Assembly (NCBI GenBank): GCA_913057775.1
Contig: CAJXOG010000001.1
Span: 62,001-126,000 of the forward strand
From: an uncultured Fodinibius sp.
Lineage (GTDB): Bacteria; Bacteroidota; Rhodothermia; Balneolales; Balneolaceae
Reading direction: 5' to 3'
Length of the DNA: 64,000 bases
The position numbers and the translations under genes were made by a program. Shown here in pieces: positions 35,033 through 43,960 of this stretch. Every line of letters starts with the position of its first letter. The stretch's first letter is position 1. Under the pieces are notes generated by a model, which did not search any database, was not told the origin of the DNA, and was given only the letters and a program-made list of their open reading frames with translations.

Positions 35033-38008
35033 ATGTTTTCGAATCACAAGACGACCAACCGTACGTTAGCTTTAATCACATTTTTCGCCTCTCTCATTTT
35101 ATATTTCATTACCATGGCCCCTACGGCCAGCTTTTGGGATGCCGGCGAATTTATTGCCGTCGGTCACGGCCTGCAGGTTAATCACCCTCCCGGGGCTCCA
35201 TTTTATTCCCTACTGGGACGCATCTTTTCCATGTTTATGCCCACTGCTTATGTAGCAGCTAGCATAAACTTTATTAGTGTGCTAAGTTCCGCTCTTACCG
35301 TTATGCTTCTATATCTTATTATTGTACGATTGGTTAGAGAGTGGAAAGGCGCTCCCGATAATATGCTAACAATTGATAAGATTGGCATGTACGGTGGAGC
35401 AATTCTAGGTGCTGCCACTTTTGCTGTTACTGATACGTTCTGGTTCAGTGCTGTTGAAGCTGAGGTTTATGCTCTTTCAATGCTATTTACAGCCTCGGTT
35501 GTGTGGCTGGCGCTGGTATGGGCCGAAAACCACGATGAAGATTACAATGAGCGATGGATAATTCTCATTGCCTACCTTTTTGGGATTGCATTGGGAATTC
35601 ACCTCCTTAACCTCCTTGCCCTGTTTTTTGTAGCACTTATCATATATTTCAAAAAGTACGAATTTAGCTACAAGTCGTTTGGCGTACTGATGGCTATTTC
35701 TGCGGGAGCCTTTTTACTGATTTATCCTGGCACTATTCAAGGTATTCCAAACCTCATGGAATGGGTTACAAATGCTAGCTATGGACTTATAGGGCCTGTT
35801 GGATTTTTTATAATTGTTATTATCGCTCTTAGTTGGGGACTATACTATACCCACACAAGAGGATATCGAGTAGCAAATATCGTGGTGCTTTGCTACGCGA
35901 TGATAATGATTGGTTATTCTTCCTATTCCCTGATCTTTATTCGTTCAATTGCTGATCCTCCTATTGACGAAAACGATCCGGAAACCGTAGAAGCCTTTAT
36001 TGATTACCTTGAACGTGAGCAATATGGACAAACACCGCTGTTAACCGGTAATACCTATGATAACAGCCAGGGAACGCTCAACCGTGATGAGGAAACCTTC
36101 TTCCCCCGTCGCTATTCTTCGAATCCACAGCATATGCAGCAGTATGCACAATATTCTAGCGATTGGGATTTCTTTTTAAGGTATCAGGTAAATCATATGT
36201 ATTGGCGTTATTTTGCCTGGAATTTTATTGGCCGCGATGCTGATATACAGGATGCGGGTTGGCAGGCTGGCTTTAGCGATACTGAACATGAAGATAACCC
36301 CGCCCATAACAGTTACTTTTATATACCGTTTTTGGTTGGGCTATTTGGGATGCTATTTCATTTTCAAAATGATTGGAAAAGAGCCCTCTCAGTTCTGGCA
36401 TTATTTGTCTTTACCGGGCTTGCCATCATTTTCTATCTCAATCAAACTCCTATGCAACCGCGCGAGCGAGACTACGCCTATGTGGGATCGTTCTTTGCTT
36501 TTGCCATATGGATTGGCATGGGTGGCATTGGATTAGTAGAATTAGTTAAGGATTATTTAAAGTCTAGCAAAATAGTTTCCTATGCCATTCTGGGGATATT
36601 GTTTTTAGCTGCTCCGGTATGGATGGGCATGGAGAATTTCCATGATCACGATCGCGGTGACCGATACGTTGCTCCTGATTATGCGTATAACCTGTTAAAT
36701 TCAACAGCACCCAACTCTATACTATTTACCAATGGCGACAACGACACCTTCCCGCTTTGGTACCTACAGGAAGTTGAGGGTGTGCGAACGGATGTTCGTA
36801 TTGTTTGCCTGAGTTTGCTTAATACGGATTGGTATATCAAGCAGCTGAGAGATCAGTGGTCTCACGAATCCGCCCCCCTCCCTATCTCTTTTGATGATGA
36901 GAAGGTTGAGCAGTTGACCAGCGGACTCTCGATGCATGATCCCGATACGCTTAGAATACCGGTTGACAAAAACATGTTGAACAATGCATTTAGGAACATG
37001 GAAAATTATAAGAAAGCAACCGGTGTTGATCCCAGTAAGAATCTTGGACTGGATTTATCAAAAATACATTTCCAAATTCCTATAGATTCTCTGGATAATG
37101 AAGTGGCCTGGTATTACGATGGACGTTCAGCAGGACAGGATCGGCAGGGAAATAGGCGATATTATACCCAAGTACAGGACGAGGTTATTTTAAATCTCCT
37201 TCGGAATAATGACTGGTTGCGACCGATTTATTTTGCAAATACCGTTTCCAGTGAGAGTCAGATGAACCTCCAGCCCTACTTCCGTTTCGAAGGCAAGGCG
37301 TTCCGCGTTGTACCGCAAAGACGGCAATCGCAGGGCTATGGCTGGATGGATGCGAGCATTCATGCCAAACGGCTTTCAAACTTCCGGTTCAGGGAATGGA
37401 ATAATCCCGACAATTACTTTGATGAAAATATTCGTCGCATGTTGGGCAATTATCGCTTTAGTATTACCGAACTTGCTAATAAATACAGTGAAATGGGTAT
37501 GCCAGATAGCGCCAGCTACTGGCTGGAATGGGGCGAAGAGAACCTACCCTTTAACATCAACGATAATAACATTAACTCAACAATACTCTATGCATACAGT
37601 TATGCCGATGTTGGTGATACCCAAAATGCTGTTGAATTAGCGAGAAGGCTTGAAGAAGGGATTTTTAAAAACCTAGAAAGTAGTATTGCTGAGTACGATA
37701 AAATCCAAAACGAAGTATCGCAACTCAACCAAGAAGCCGAACAGGCACGAAATAACGCCAATATGCAAGCTCAACGGCGCTTAAAACAGCGCATGCAGAG
37801 CATTAACTCTGAACGCCAACAAATAGCTCGTGAAATTTCAAGGTCTGTTAGCCACCTCACCATCATACAACGTATTTACTTTATGAATGGGGATAACGAA
37901 AAAGCCACAGGATTGCATGAGCGCGTTAATTCTATAACCGGCAATCGTATTTCGGTTCCAGCTACGAAAGAAGAAAACAAGAAAGAATTCGATAGATTCC
38001 AGTTGTAA
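35033..38008 (+). CDS. DUF2723/GT117 membrane protein, putative protein O-glycosyltransferase
   Basis: 991 residues. About twelve membrane helices in the first 520 residues, then a long soluble domain. The WDAGEF motif (Asp36, Glu39) at the first loop, followed by VNHPPGAPFYSLLGRIF, is the DUF2723 signature; acidic residues at this place are the catalytic type found in GT-C glycosyltransferases. DUF2723 is assigned to CAZy GT117, whose human member TMEM260 O-mannosylates receptor domains; a lipid-linked sugar donor is implied. Near residues 895-945 lies an Arg/Gln-rich coiled coil, and 830-900 look TPR-like. Function in bacteria is not established. Confidence 0.8.
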   Translation: MFSNHKTTNRTLALITFFASLILYFITMAPTASFWDAGEFIAVGHGLQVNHPPGAPFYSLLGRIFSMFMPTAYVAASINFISVLSSALTVMLLYLIIVRLVREWKGAPDNMLTIDKIGMYGGAILGAATFAVTDTFWFSAVEAEVYALSMLFTASVVWLALVWAENHDEDYNERWIILIAYLFGIALGIHLLNLLALFFVALIIYFKKYEFSYKSFGVLMAISAGAFLLIYPGTIQGIPNLMEWVTNASYGLIGPVGFFIIVIIALSWGLYYTHTRGYRVANIVVLCYAMIMIGYSSYSLIFIRSIADPPIDENDPETVEAFIDYLEREQYGQTPLLTGNTYDNSQGTLNRDEETFFPRRYSSNPQHMQQYAQYSSDWDFFLRYQVNHMYWRYFAWNFIGRDADIQDAGWQAGFSDTEHEDNPAHNSYFYIPFLVGLFGMLFHFQNDWKRALSVLALFVFTGLAIIFYLNQTPMQPRERDYAYVGSFFAFAIWIGMGGIGLVELVKDYLKSSKIVSYAILGILFLAAPVWMGMENFHDHDRGDRYVAPDYAYNLLNSTAPNSILFTNGDNDTFPLWYLQEVEGVRTDVRIVCLSLLNTDWYIKQLRDQWSHESAPLPISFDDEKVEQLTSGLSMHDPDTLRIPVDKNMLNNAFRNMENYKKATGVDPSKNLGLDLSKIHFQIPIDSLDNEVAWYYDGRSAGQDRQGNRRYYTQVQDEVILNLLRNNDWLRPIYFANTVSSESQMNLQPYFRFEGKAFRVVPQRRQSQGYGWMDASIHAKRLSNFRFREWNNPDNYFDENIRRMLGNYRFSITELANKYSEMGMPDSASYWLEWGEENLPFNINDNNINSTILYAYSYADVGDTQNAVELARRLEEGIFKNLESSIAEYDKIQNEVSQLNQEAEQARNNANMQAQRRLKQRMQSINSERQQIAREISRSVSHLTIIQRIYFMNGDNEKATGLHERVNSITGNRISVPATKEENKKEFDRFQL

Positions 38009-38117
38009 GAAGCTCTATTTTGTGATATGAACGGTACAGCCAAAATTTCTAATTTATAGCTGTGAATGGTATATTCCACTGAATCAAAAAATAATGATTG
38101 CTTAAGATTGCGAACCG

Positions 38118-38576
38118 ATGGTCCATCAGTTTACAAAAGAAAATATTGATGCTATTGCTAATGTCTTGGAAACAAAGGCCAAGCCTCTTGGTAATGATGT
38201 ATTTCGCCTTGAAGTAACTAATGAAGAGGAAAAACGGCGCCTTGCACTGGAGATACATCTTGGCCTTGAGGTAAAAGGGGTAAACTCAAATATGGTTTCG
38301 GTGTATGCACAGAATACGTTTTTACAGCTTCACAACTGCACAGCATTTATTGCCAGCGAAATGCTCCAGCAAGTGACTTTCTTCGGACGTCAAAATGAAC
38401 GCACATCCGGGCTTATCGTAGAAACCGGGGCCGGCTGCAGTTTATATGCCAATGTAAGTGAAACTATTTTAAACAGCGATTTCACCCAACTCCCAGAAGA
38501 TCTGATGATGAGCGCCATTGCCTTATCACTTACCGAGTCAGTAGATCTGGATGATTTTTCGTTTGATGAAGATTGA
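38118..38576 (+). CDS. Conserved hypothetical protein upstream of ybeY
   Basis: 152 residues, soluble, no signal or membrane segments. Alternating beta strands and helices (RLALEIHLGLEVKGVNSNMVSVYAQNTFLQLHNC, then VETGAGCSLYANVS), acidic C-terminus DLDDFSFDED. No family recognised. It is in the GT117-ybeY-DUF445 run and its stop lies 5 bp before the chosen ybeY start, so it is likely translated together with YbeY. Confidence 0.7.
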   Translation: MVHQFTKENIDAIANVLETKAKPLGNDVFRLEVTNEEEKRRLALEIHLGLEVKGVNSNMVSVYAQNTFLQLHNCTAFIASEMLQQVTFFGRQNERTSGLIVETGAGCSLYANVSETILNSDFTQLPEDLMMSAIALSLTESVDLDDFSFDED

Positions 38577-38581
38577 TATCA

Positions 38582-39034
38582 ATGGCTGATGAACTCCCTG
38601 ATATTCAAATCTTCAACCAGACGAACGTTTCTATTCCCCTCGAGCAATCTTTTTGCGAAGCAATAGCCAAACAACTATCTGACAAGGAAGAATGCAGTTT
38701 TAACTTTGTTGAGATAGTCTATGTTGATGAAGATAAGATTGTCCAGATTAACAGCGAACATCTTGATCGGGACTATATAACTGATATTATCACCTTTCGA
38801 TATGATGATTCCGATCATAATAAAGAGATTGAAGGTACTATGTTCTGCTGTGCTCCTCGAATTGTAGAACAGGCAAAAGAGTTTAATGAGTCCCCCGAAA
38901 GGGAGTTTTTGCGGATTTATATTCATGGGCTCCTACATTTAGCAGGTTATGAAGATCAATCCCCCGAACAAAAAGAGCAGATGACGCAAAAGGAAGAATT
39001 CTATCTTGAGATTGCTGCAAAACGGCTAAAGTGA
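38582..39034 (+). CDS. ybeY: Endoribonuclease YbeY (rRNA maturation)
   Basis: 150 residues from ATG 38582; a TTG at 38573 overlapping the previous stop is also possible. Role: single-strand-specific RNase acting in 16S rRNA 3'-end maturation and ribosome quality control. HGLLHLAGYED is the metal motif: two histidines are kept, but the usual third ligand in GYDH is Asp here, which is the form I know from Bacteroidota. DYITDIITFRYDD and the final RMKxKEDFYL-like block (QMTQKEEFYL) agree. Confidence 0.92.
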   Translation: MADELPDIQIFNQTNVSIPLEQSFCEAIAKQLSDKEECSFNFVEIVYVDEDKIVQINSEHLDRDYITDIITFRYDDSDHNKEIEGTMFCCAPRIVEQAKEFNESPEREFLRIYIHGLLHLAGYEDQSPEQKEQMTQKEEFYLEIAAKRLK

Positions 39035-39114
39035 TTCTAGTTTTGCAGATCCTAAACTACTTACCCATATTTACGTACAGCTTCCCGTCAACAGTTCAAT
39101 AAATTGCATCGGTA

Positions 39115-40278
39115 ATGAGTATAGATCATCTTCCTGGTAATAAATCTGACGGCGCGCTGGATACTGCCAAAAAAAAGACGCAAGAACATGCCCGAAATTT
39201 GTGGCAAATAGTCAGCCGGTATACCCGAATTGAGGATCTCACGGAAACGAGGAGCCAACCCCAGCAGCAACCGAAGCGCAAACAGCTCTACAGCAATACA
39301 TTTATATCGGCACTTTCGGTTATCCCCTATTTACTAGTACTGCTTTTCGGGGTTTCTTTTTTCTGGGATTTTGATGGGTTATCGGCTACCGTTTGGGGAC
39401 GGTCACTCCAGTTCGAGGGACTTTTGAAAATACTGAGCGTCAGTGGTTTGATTGGTTTCTTAACCAACTGGCTGGCTATTACTATGCTTTTTAAGCCGGC
39501 TGAAAAACGTCCTATTTTAGGGCATGGACTTATTCCGGCACAAAAAAACCGTATTGCATATCGACTGGCACAGACTGTTTCTGAGGATTTGATCAATCCC
39601 GAAATCATCAAGAAGAAAATAACGGAGTCTAAAATCATTGGCCGCTACCGCGAACTTTCAACTAGATATATCAAAAGTATTATCGATGATCCTGAGTTCA
39701 GAACAGATATTAAACACTGGGTAGTTAAATATGTTGATGAAATGATTGCTGACCCAGAAATAAGGGCAGCCCTTGCCAAACGCATTCTTACCCAAATCGA
39801 AGAAGCACTGCATAATAAATCATTTGAAAAAATTGCGCTCAAAACGTATACGTTCGTCAAGGGACAGGAAATGCAGGCGATTATCGAAGAGGCGTTGGTG
39901 CAAATTCCCACATCGGTAGAAAGCGGACTGGATAAACTGGATGATTTATTGGATCAGCTCCCTCGAAAAATTGATAAGAACAGTGATACAATAGAAGATA
40001 TCGTCACAACCCTACTTTACAAGCTTATCAATCAGCTGAATGTACATGCATTAGTGGAGGAAAATCTGCGAAGTTACGATGAACAGCATATCTCGAACAT
40101 CATCCGGTCGGCAACGAATGAACAACTGCGTTATATTCAGTACCTGGGAGCAGTATTAGGTGTTATCGGTGGATTTGTAATATGGGAACCGCTATTGAGT
40201 GTTATTGTGCTGTCAAGTCTCTCAATTGTTATCCTGCTTTTGGATAAGCTGCTTTACCAGTACGCTATAGACTCGTAA
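39115..40278 (+). CDS. DUF445 family membrane protein
   Basis: 387 residues. Two membrane helices near the N-terminal third (about 62-82 and 100-125) and two hydrophobic segments at the C-terminus (about 340-380). NWLAITMLFKPAEKRPILGHGLIPAQKNRIAYRLAQTVSEDLINPEII is the DUF445 (YheB/YtmA-like) signature, in which the long middle part is helical and presumably cytoplasmic. Function unknown. It follows ybeY by 80 bp, last in the same-strand run. Confidence 0.85.
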   Translation: MSIDHLPGNKSDGALDTAKKKTQEHARNLWQIVSRYTRIEDLTETRSQPQQQPKRKQLYSNTFISALSVIPYLLVLLFGVSFFWDFDGLSATVWGRSLQFEGLLKILSVSGLIGFLTNWLAITMLFKPAEKRPILGHGLIPAQKNRIAYRLAQTVSEDLINPEIIKKKITESKIIGRYRELSTRYIKSIIDDPEFRTDIKHWVVKYVDEMIADPEIRAALAKRILTQIEEALHNKSFEKIALKTYTFVKGQEMQAIIEEALVQIPTSVESGLDKLDDLLDQLPRKIDKNSDTIEDIVTTLLYKLINQLNVHALVEENLRSYDEQHISNIIRSATNEQLRYIQYLGAVLGVIGGFVIWEPLLSVIVLSSLSIVILLLDKLLYQYAIDS

Positions 40279-40288
40279 GTATAAAAGC

Positions 40289-41104
40289 TCACATTCTACG
40301 GTGATTGAGAGAAGGAATCTGGCTACGCACTTGTTGAACTTTTTTAGGATTGATCGCCGCAGTAGCAATACCCGGTTCTTGTCCCACATCTGATATAACA
40401 TGTCCCCACGGATCGATAATCATTGCATGCCCCCAAGTTTTCCTATTTTTGCCATGTAAACCGGTTTGTGCAGGAGCGAAAACATAGCTCATATTCTCGA
40501 TAGCACGGGCTCTCAACAACGGTTGCCAGTGATCCTGGCCAGTGGTGTATGTAAAAGCTGAAGGAATGGACAAAATTTCGGCACCGCCAGCTACCAGCTT
40601 TCGATAGAGCTCAGGGAAACGCAGATCATAACAGACCGAAAGCCCCCAATTACCTATTTGATTACTCTCATAGATAACTGCCTCCGGATTCCCTGATTGT
40701 ACATAATCAGACTCCCGGTATGTCTCATCATTATCCAGATCCACATCAAAAAGATGGATTTTGTTATAACTTTGTACTTCTTTACCATCGGGGGAATAAA
40801 ACGGTGAATGGTTAAAGACTTTTCCTCCATCTGCCGGTACGGGGTAGCTCCCTCCCATAATGTGTACCTCAAACTCCTTTGCTGTCTCAGAAAGAAATTC
40901 CGGAACTTCTTCAGCAATTGTATCCGCTTTCTTCATCCGCATCGATAGTCCACCCAAAAAGGCAAAGTTCTCGGGCAGCCCCACTACTTTAGCTCCTTTT
41001 TCCACGGATTCTTCGATGTATTGGTAGGCCAAATCTAAATTGGCCTGCAAATCCGTTTGGCTGTTCATCTGAATAACTGCTGCTTTATAGGACTCAGAAA
41101 ACAT
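40289..41104 (-). CDS. Carbon-nitrogen hydrolase (Nit-type amidase)
   Basis: 271 residues of the nitrilase superfamily. Catalytic triad: Glu45 in LPENFAFLGG, Lys115 in YNKIHLFDVDL and Cys158 in LSVCYDLRFPELYR. The YNKIHLFDV and CYDLRFPELYR wording is that of Nit1/Nit2-like enzymes, which include deaminated-glutathione amidase and omega-amidase. Cytoplasmic, no signal peptide. It stands alone, 10 bp from the convergent DUF445 end; a terminator for the upstream amidohydrolase genes lies ahead of it. Confidence 0.93.
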   Translation of the reverse strand: MFSESYKAAVIQMNSQTDLQANLDLAYQYIEESVEKGAKVVGLPENFAFLGGLSMRMKKADTIAEEVPEFLSETAKEFEVHIMGGSYPVPADGGKVFNHSPFYSPDGKEVQSYNKIHLFDVDLDNDETYRESDYVQSGNPEAVIYESNQIGNWGLSVCYDLRFPELYRKLVAGGAEILSIPSAFTYTTGQDHWQPLLRARAIENMSYVFAPAQTGLHGKNRKTWGHAMIIDPWGHVISDVGQEPGIATAAINPKKVQQVRSQIPSLNHRRM

Positions 41105-41155
41105 AAAGAGAAAATTATTTTGTTAGTACGTCTTTATAACTAACCCTAAAATAAA

Positions 41156-41186
41156 AAAGGTACAACACTATTCATGTTGTACCTTT
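41156..41186 (-). terminator. Intrinsic terminator of the amidohydrolase operon
   Basis: A perfect 12-bp stem: AAAGGTACAACA (41156-41167) and TGTTGTACCTTT (41175-41186) around a seven-base loop. Read on the minus strand it is followed by TTTATTTT, as expected of a rho-independent terminator just after the last amidohydrolase gene (ends 41210). Confidence 0.85.
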
Positions 41187-41209
41187 AAATTTATCTTAGA
41201 AAAGTAATT

Positions 41210-42526
41210 TCAGTTTGTTTTTGCCCCCCTATCTAAATACTGCTGGTAGAGCTGTATATGTCGACTCACCATCGGAATTTTATTGCCACGAATAAATACA
41301 TCAGTGATATGGTTCATCGGCTCAAAAGGATCACCATCAGCAATAAATAAGTTTGCCTGTTTGCCTTCTTCAATGCTGCCGAGCTTATCACTTACGCCAA
41401 AAATTTCAGCAGCATTGATCGTAATAGCCTTCAGTGCTTCCTTCTTGCCTAATCCATAGCTGGCTGCAAAACCGGCATGATATGGGGCATTTCGTACATT
41501 TTCGACCCCTCCGGTAGCAATAGCAACTTTTACGCCTGCTGCATGTAACTTGCCAGGATTCTGATAAGGGCGCTGATAATTGTCATAATCACGTTCCGGA
41601 GTATACAGCGTAGAGACCAAGCATGGGAGTCCAGCCTCGGCAATTTCATCAGCCACGCGCCAGCCATCTCTTACGCCAGCCAACACGAACTGCATATCAG
41701 GATAATTCTCTGTCCACTCAATGACATCGAGGATATCATTTTTGGCATCTACCGAAATAATAACCGGTATTTCCCCTTTAACGACTTCTCTCATCGCCTG
41801 CATCTTCTCATCCATATCAGGCTGTTGCTTGTTATTTGGATTATTTTCAAAATCCGTCATCATTTTATCATAGAATTGGGCCCGGGATATAAAATCATTG
41901 AGCTTCTTCAGGTCTTCCTTATACTCTTTTGCAACCTCCTCGTCTGATCGGTCATCCCACCAGCCTCCTTTTTTGGATGTCGGCCAATTTAAGTGCAATC
42001 CCGCATTTGGGCTAACAGCCATTGAATCCGGGGAATAACCATAGAGATCAATGAGTGTGGCCTTGCCTGCCAATCGTCCTGAAACTGGCATAGAAATAAC
42101 ATGCGTCACTCCGTTAACCCTCGTAACAGGAATATTTACGCTGCTTGGATTAATAGCCGTAAAAGCACGCACATGAGGATTAAAATCGCCAAGCTCTGCC
42201 TGGTCATTGGTAACCGCTACGGCTCCAATTTCCTGTAGCCCGAGCTGCGTGCCCGCATCAAAAAATCCCGGATACACATACTTGCCGGAAGCGTCAATCT
42301 GTTCATACTCCGCCGGGATATTGACATCAGATCCCACCTCGACAATTTTCTCACCACGAATCAATACCGTTCCATTTTCGATCACACCATTGGTGACGGT
42401 ATGGACCGTTGCATTGGTGATAGCAAACTTCCCGATTTTAGCTTTCTGAGTAATTTGAGCCTCAGCGCTCATCCCCCAAAAGAGTACCAAGAGACAAGCT
42501 ATAATTGTGCTTTTCAAATAGGTCAT
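41210..42526 (-). CDS. Exported amidohydrolase-fold protein lacking metal ligands (third of the operon)
   Basis: 438 residues from the ATG at 42526, the start of a good signal peptide (ends SAEAQ); longer starts overlap the upstream gene. The composite domain is recognisable (YPGFFDAGTQLG, ATGGVENVRN, ALKAITINAAEIFGVSDKLGSIEEGKQANLFI) but the usual HxH is DAGTQ, the VHTH strand is VIISVDAKND and the late metal Asp is lost in ATGGV. It is therefore unlikely to be a working amidohydrolase. It is the last gene of three related genes; gap to the upstream gene is 29 bp. Confidence 0.85.
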   Translation of the reverse strand: MTYLKSTIIACLLVLFWGMSAEAQITQKAKIGKFAITNATVHTVTNGVIENGTVLIRGEKIVEVGSDVNIPAEYEQIDASGKYVYPGFFDAGTQLGLQEIGAVAVTNDQAELGDFNPHVRAFTAINPSSVNIPVTRVNGVTHVISMPVSGRLAGKATLIDLYGYSPDSMAVSPNAGLHLNWPTSKKGGWWDDRSDEEVAKEYKEDLKKLNDFISRAQFYDKMMTDFENNPNNKQQPDMDEKMQAMREVVKGEIPVIISVDAKNDILDVIEWTENYPDMQFVLAGVRDGWRVADEIAEAGLPCLVSTLYTPERDYDNYQRPYQNPGKLHAAGVKVAIATGGVENVRNAPYHAGFAASYGLGKKEALKAITINAAEIFGVSDKLGSIEEGKQANLFIADGDPFEPMNHITDVFIRGNKIPMVSRHIQLYQQYLDRGAKTN

Positions 42527-42555
42527 AATAATTTCAGTGTCTTTCATTATTTCAA

Positions 42556-43956
42556 TTAATTGCCTTGAAGTTTCATGCCATTCTTGCTGAAACGAATTTC
42601 TGCTCCTCTCAGGCATGTCTCCGAATGACGGCCGTTTTCGTTGTACCACCGACCCGATGCCTCTTCGAAATCCTGTTCAGCATCTACCTTCAATCGCATA
42701 TCATCAGCATCTTCAGCACGGTCAAAATATTTCTTGCCGTCTACATATGTTTTTAGTGTTTTACTGTAGATGCTCAACGGATGACCGTCCCAAATAGCAA
42801 CGTCTCCATGCTTGCCTACTTCTAAAGTTCCCACCTTCTCATCAATCCCCAACTGGGCGGCGGGATTTATCGTAATCATTTTAAGAGCATCCTGTTTTGA
42901 GGTATTGCCGTAATGAACAGCTTTGGAGGCTTCGTGATTTAAGTGACGGATCAGCTCTCCGCTGTCCGAGTTAATACTGTTTTTAACGCCATTGGCATTC
43001 AGGATGGAAGCGTTATAAGCGGTCGAATAGTACACCTCAAACTTGTATGCCCACCAATCGGCAAAGACTGAGGTATAGGCACCATTTTTCTTAAGCTCAG
43101 GTGCTACCTTAAACGCTTCGTTTGCATGCTGAAATGTATAGTCTTCGATACCGTAATCGTTAAAAACGCGCATCAGCATCGTTATTTCATCCGCTCTATA
43201 GGAGTGAGTATGAACAAGAACTTCCCCTTCTAAAATATCCACCAGTACTTCAAGACGCTCATTCTTGGCAACCGGAACGGGCGGTGTGGAGCGAGTGCCA
43301 TCTTCATAGGCCTGTTTAGCATCTAAATATTCTTGGCGGTTTCGCTGATAATCTATAGAAGCATCAAAATGATCACGAATTACCTGTTCAACACCCATGC
43401 GAGTCCGCGGCTGTACGTCAAATCCCTGTCCGTGCACACGCGTTGGATTTTCTCCAAGTGCAAACTTGATGGTTCGAGGGGCACCCTCAAAACGCATCTC
43501 ATTCATGCCCGAACCATAGCGAAGCTTGAGGGTTTCATTCTGTCCACCAATCACATTAGCAGAGCCGTGCATCAAATGGATAGAGGTAACGCCACCGGCC
43601 AACGCCCAATAGATGTTAATATCATTGGGATTGATCGACTCTTCCATCGAAACCTCGGCTGTAACGGGATTGGTCCATTCATTGATGTCCACGCCTGCAA
43701 TATGCGAGTGCGCATCAATAATACCCGGCATCACATACTTTCCGGAGGCATCAACGGTTTCTACGCCACGGGGAGCAGAAATGTCTTCTCCAATTTCAGT
43801 AATTAAACCATCCTCAATTAAGAGATCGGTATTAGACATATTACCGTTGGCAATCGTGATCAGGGTGCCATCTTTGATAAGAACCGATCCCTTTTCCTGA
43901 GCAAAGCCCGTTAGACTAAAACAAAACGTTAGTATTAGTAAAAATAACTTCTTCAT
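42556..43956 (-). CDS. Exported amidohydrolase with intact metal site (middle of the operon)
   Basis: 466 residues from the ATG at 43956 (signal peptide KKLFLLILTFCFSLTGFAQ); a longer frame extends into the upstream gene but is not needed. Metal ligands are present: DAHSH with His83 and His85, VLVHTHS for the third histidine, FQHANE for the fourth and NSDSGE with the catalytic Asp. GKHGDVAIWDGHPLS is the typical end of the imidazolonepropionase-like amidohydrolases. It is predicted to act in the periplasm on an amide or cyclic amide; the substrate is unknown. Confidence 0.9.
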   Translation of the reverse strand: MKKLFLLILTFCFSLTGFAQEKGSVLIKDGTLITIANGNMSNTDLLIEDGLITEIGEDISAPRGVETVDASGKYVMPGIIDAHSHIAGVDINEWTNPVTAEVSMEESINPNDINIYWALAGGVTSIHLMHGSANVIGGQNETLKLRYGSGMNEMRFEGAPRTIKFALGENPTRVHGQGFDVQPRTRMGVEQVIRDHFDASIDYQRNRQEYLDAKQAYEDGTRSTPPVPVAKNERLEVLVDILEGEVLVHTHSYRADEITMLMRVFNDYGIEDYTFQHANEAFKVAPELKKNGAYTSVFADWWAYKFEVYYSTAYNASILNANGVKNSINSDSGELIRHLNHEASKAVHYGNTSKQDALKMITINPAAQLGIDEKVGTLEVGKHGDVAIWDGHPLSIYSKTLKTYVDGKKYFDRAEDADDMRLKVDAEQDFEEASGRWYNENGRHSETCLRGAEIRFSKNGMKLQGN

Positions 43957-43960
43957 AATG

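Noticed and set aside
43333-43806. 157-codon plus-strand frame opposite the amidohydrolase gene
   Set aside because: It is a shadow of the minus-strand amidohydrolase; composition (many His, Arg, Ile) is that of a reverse-strand artefact.
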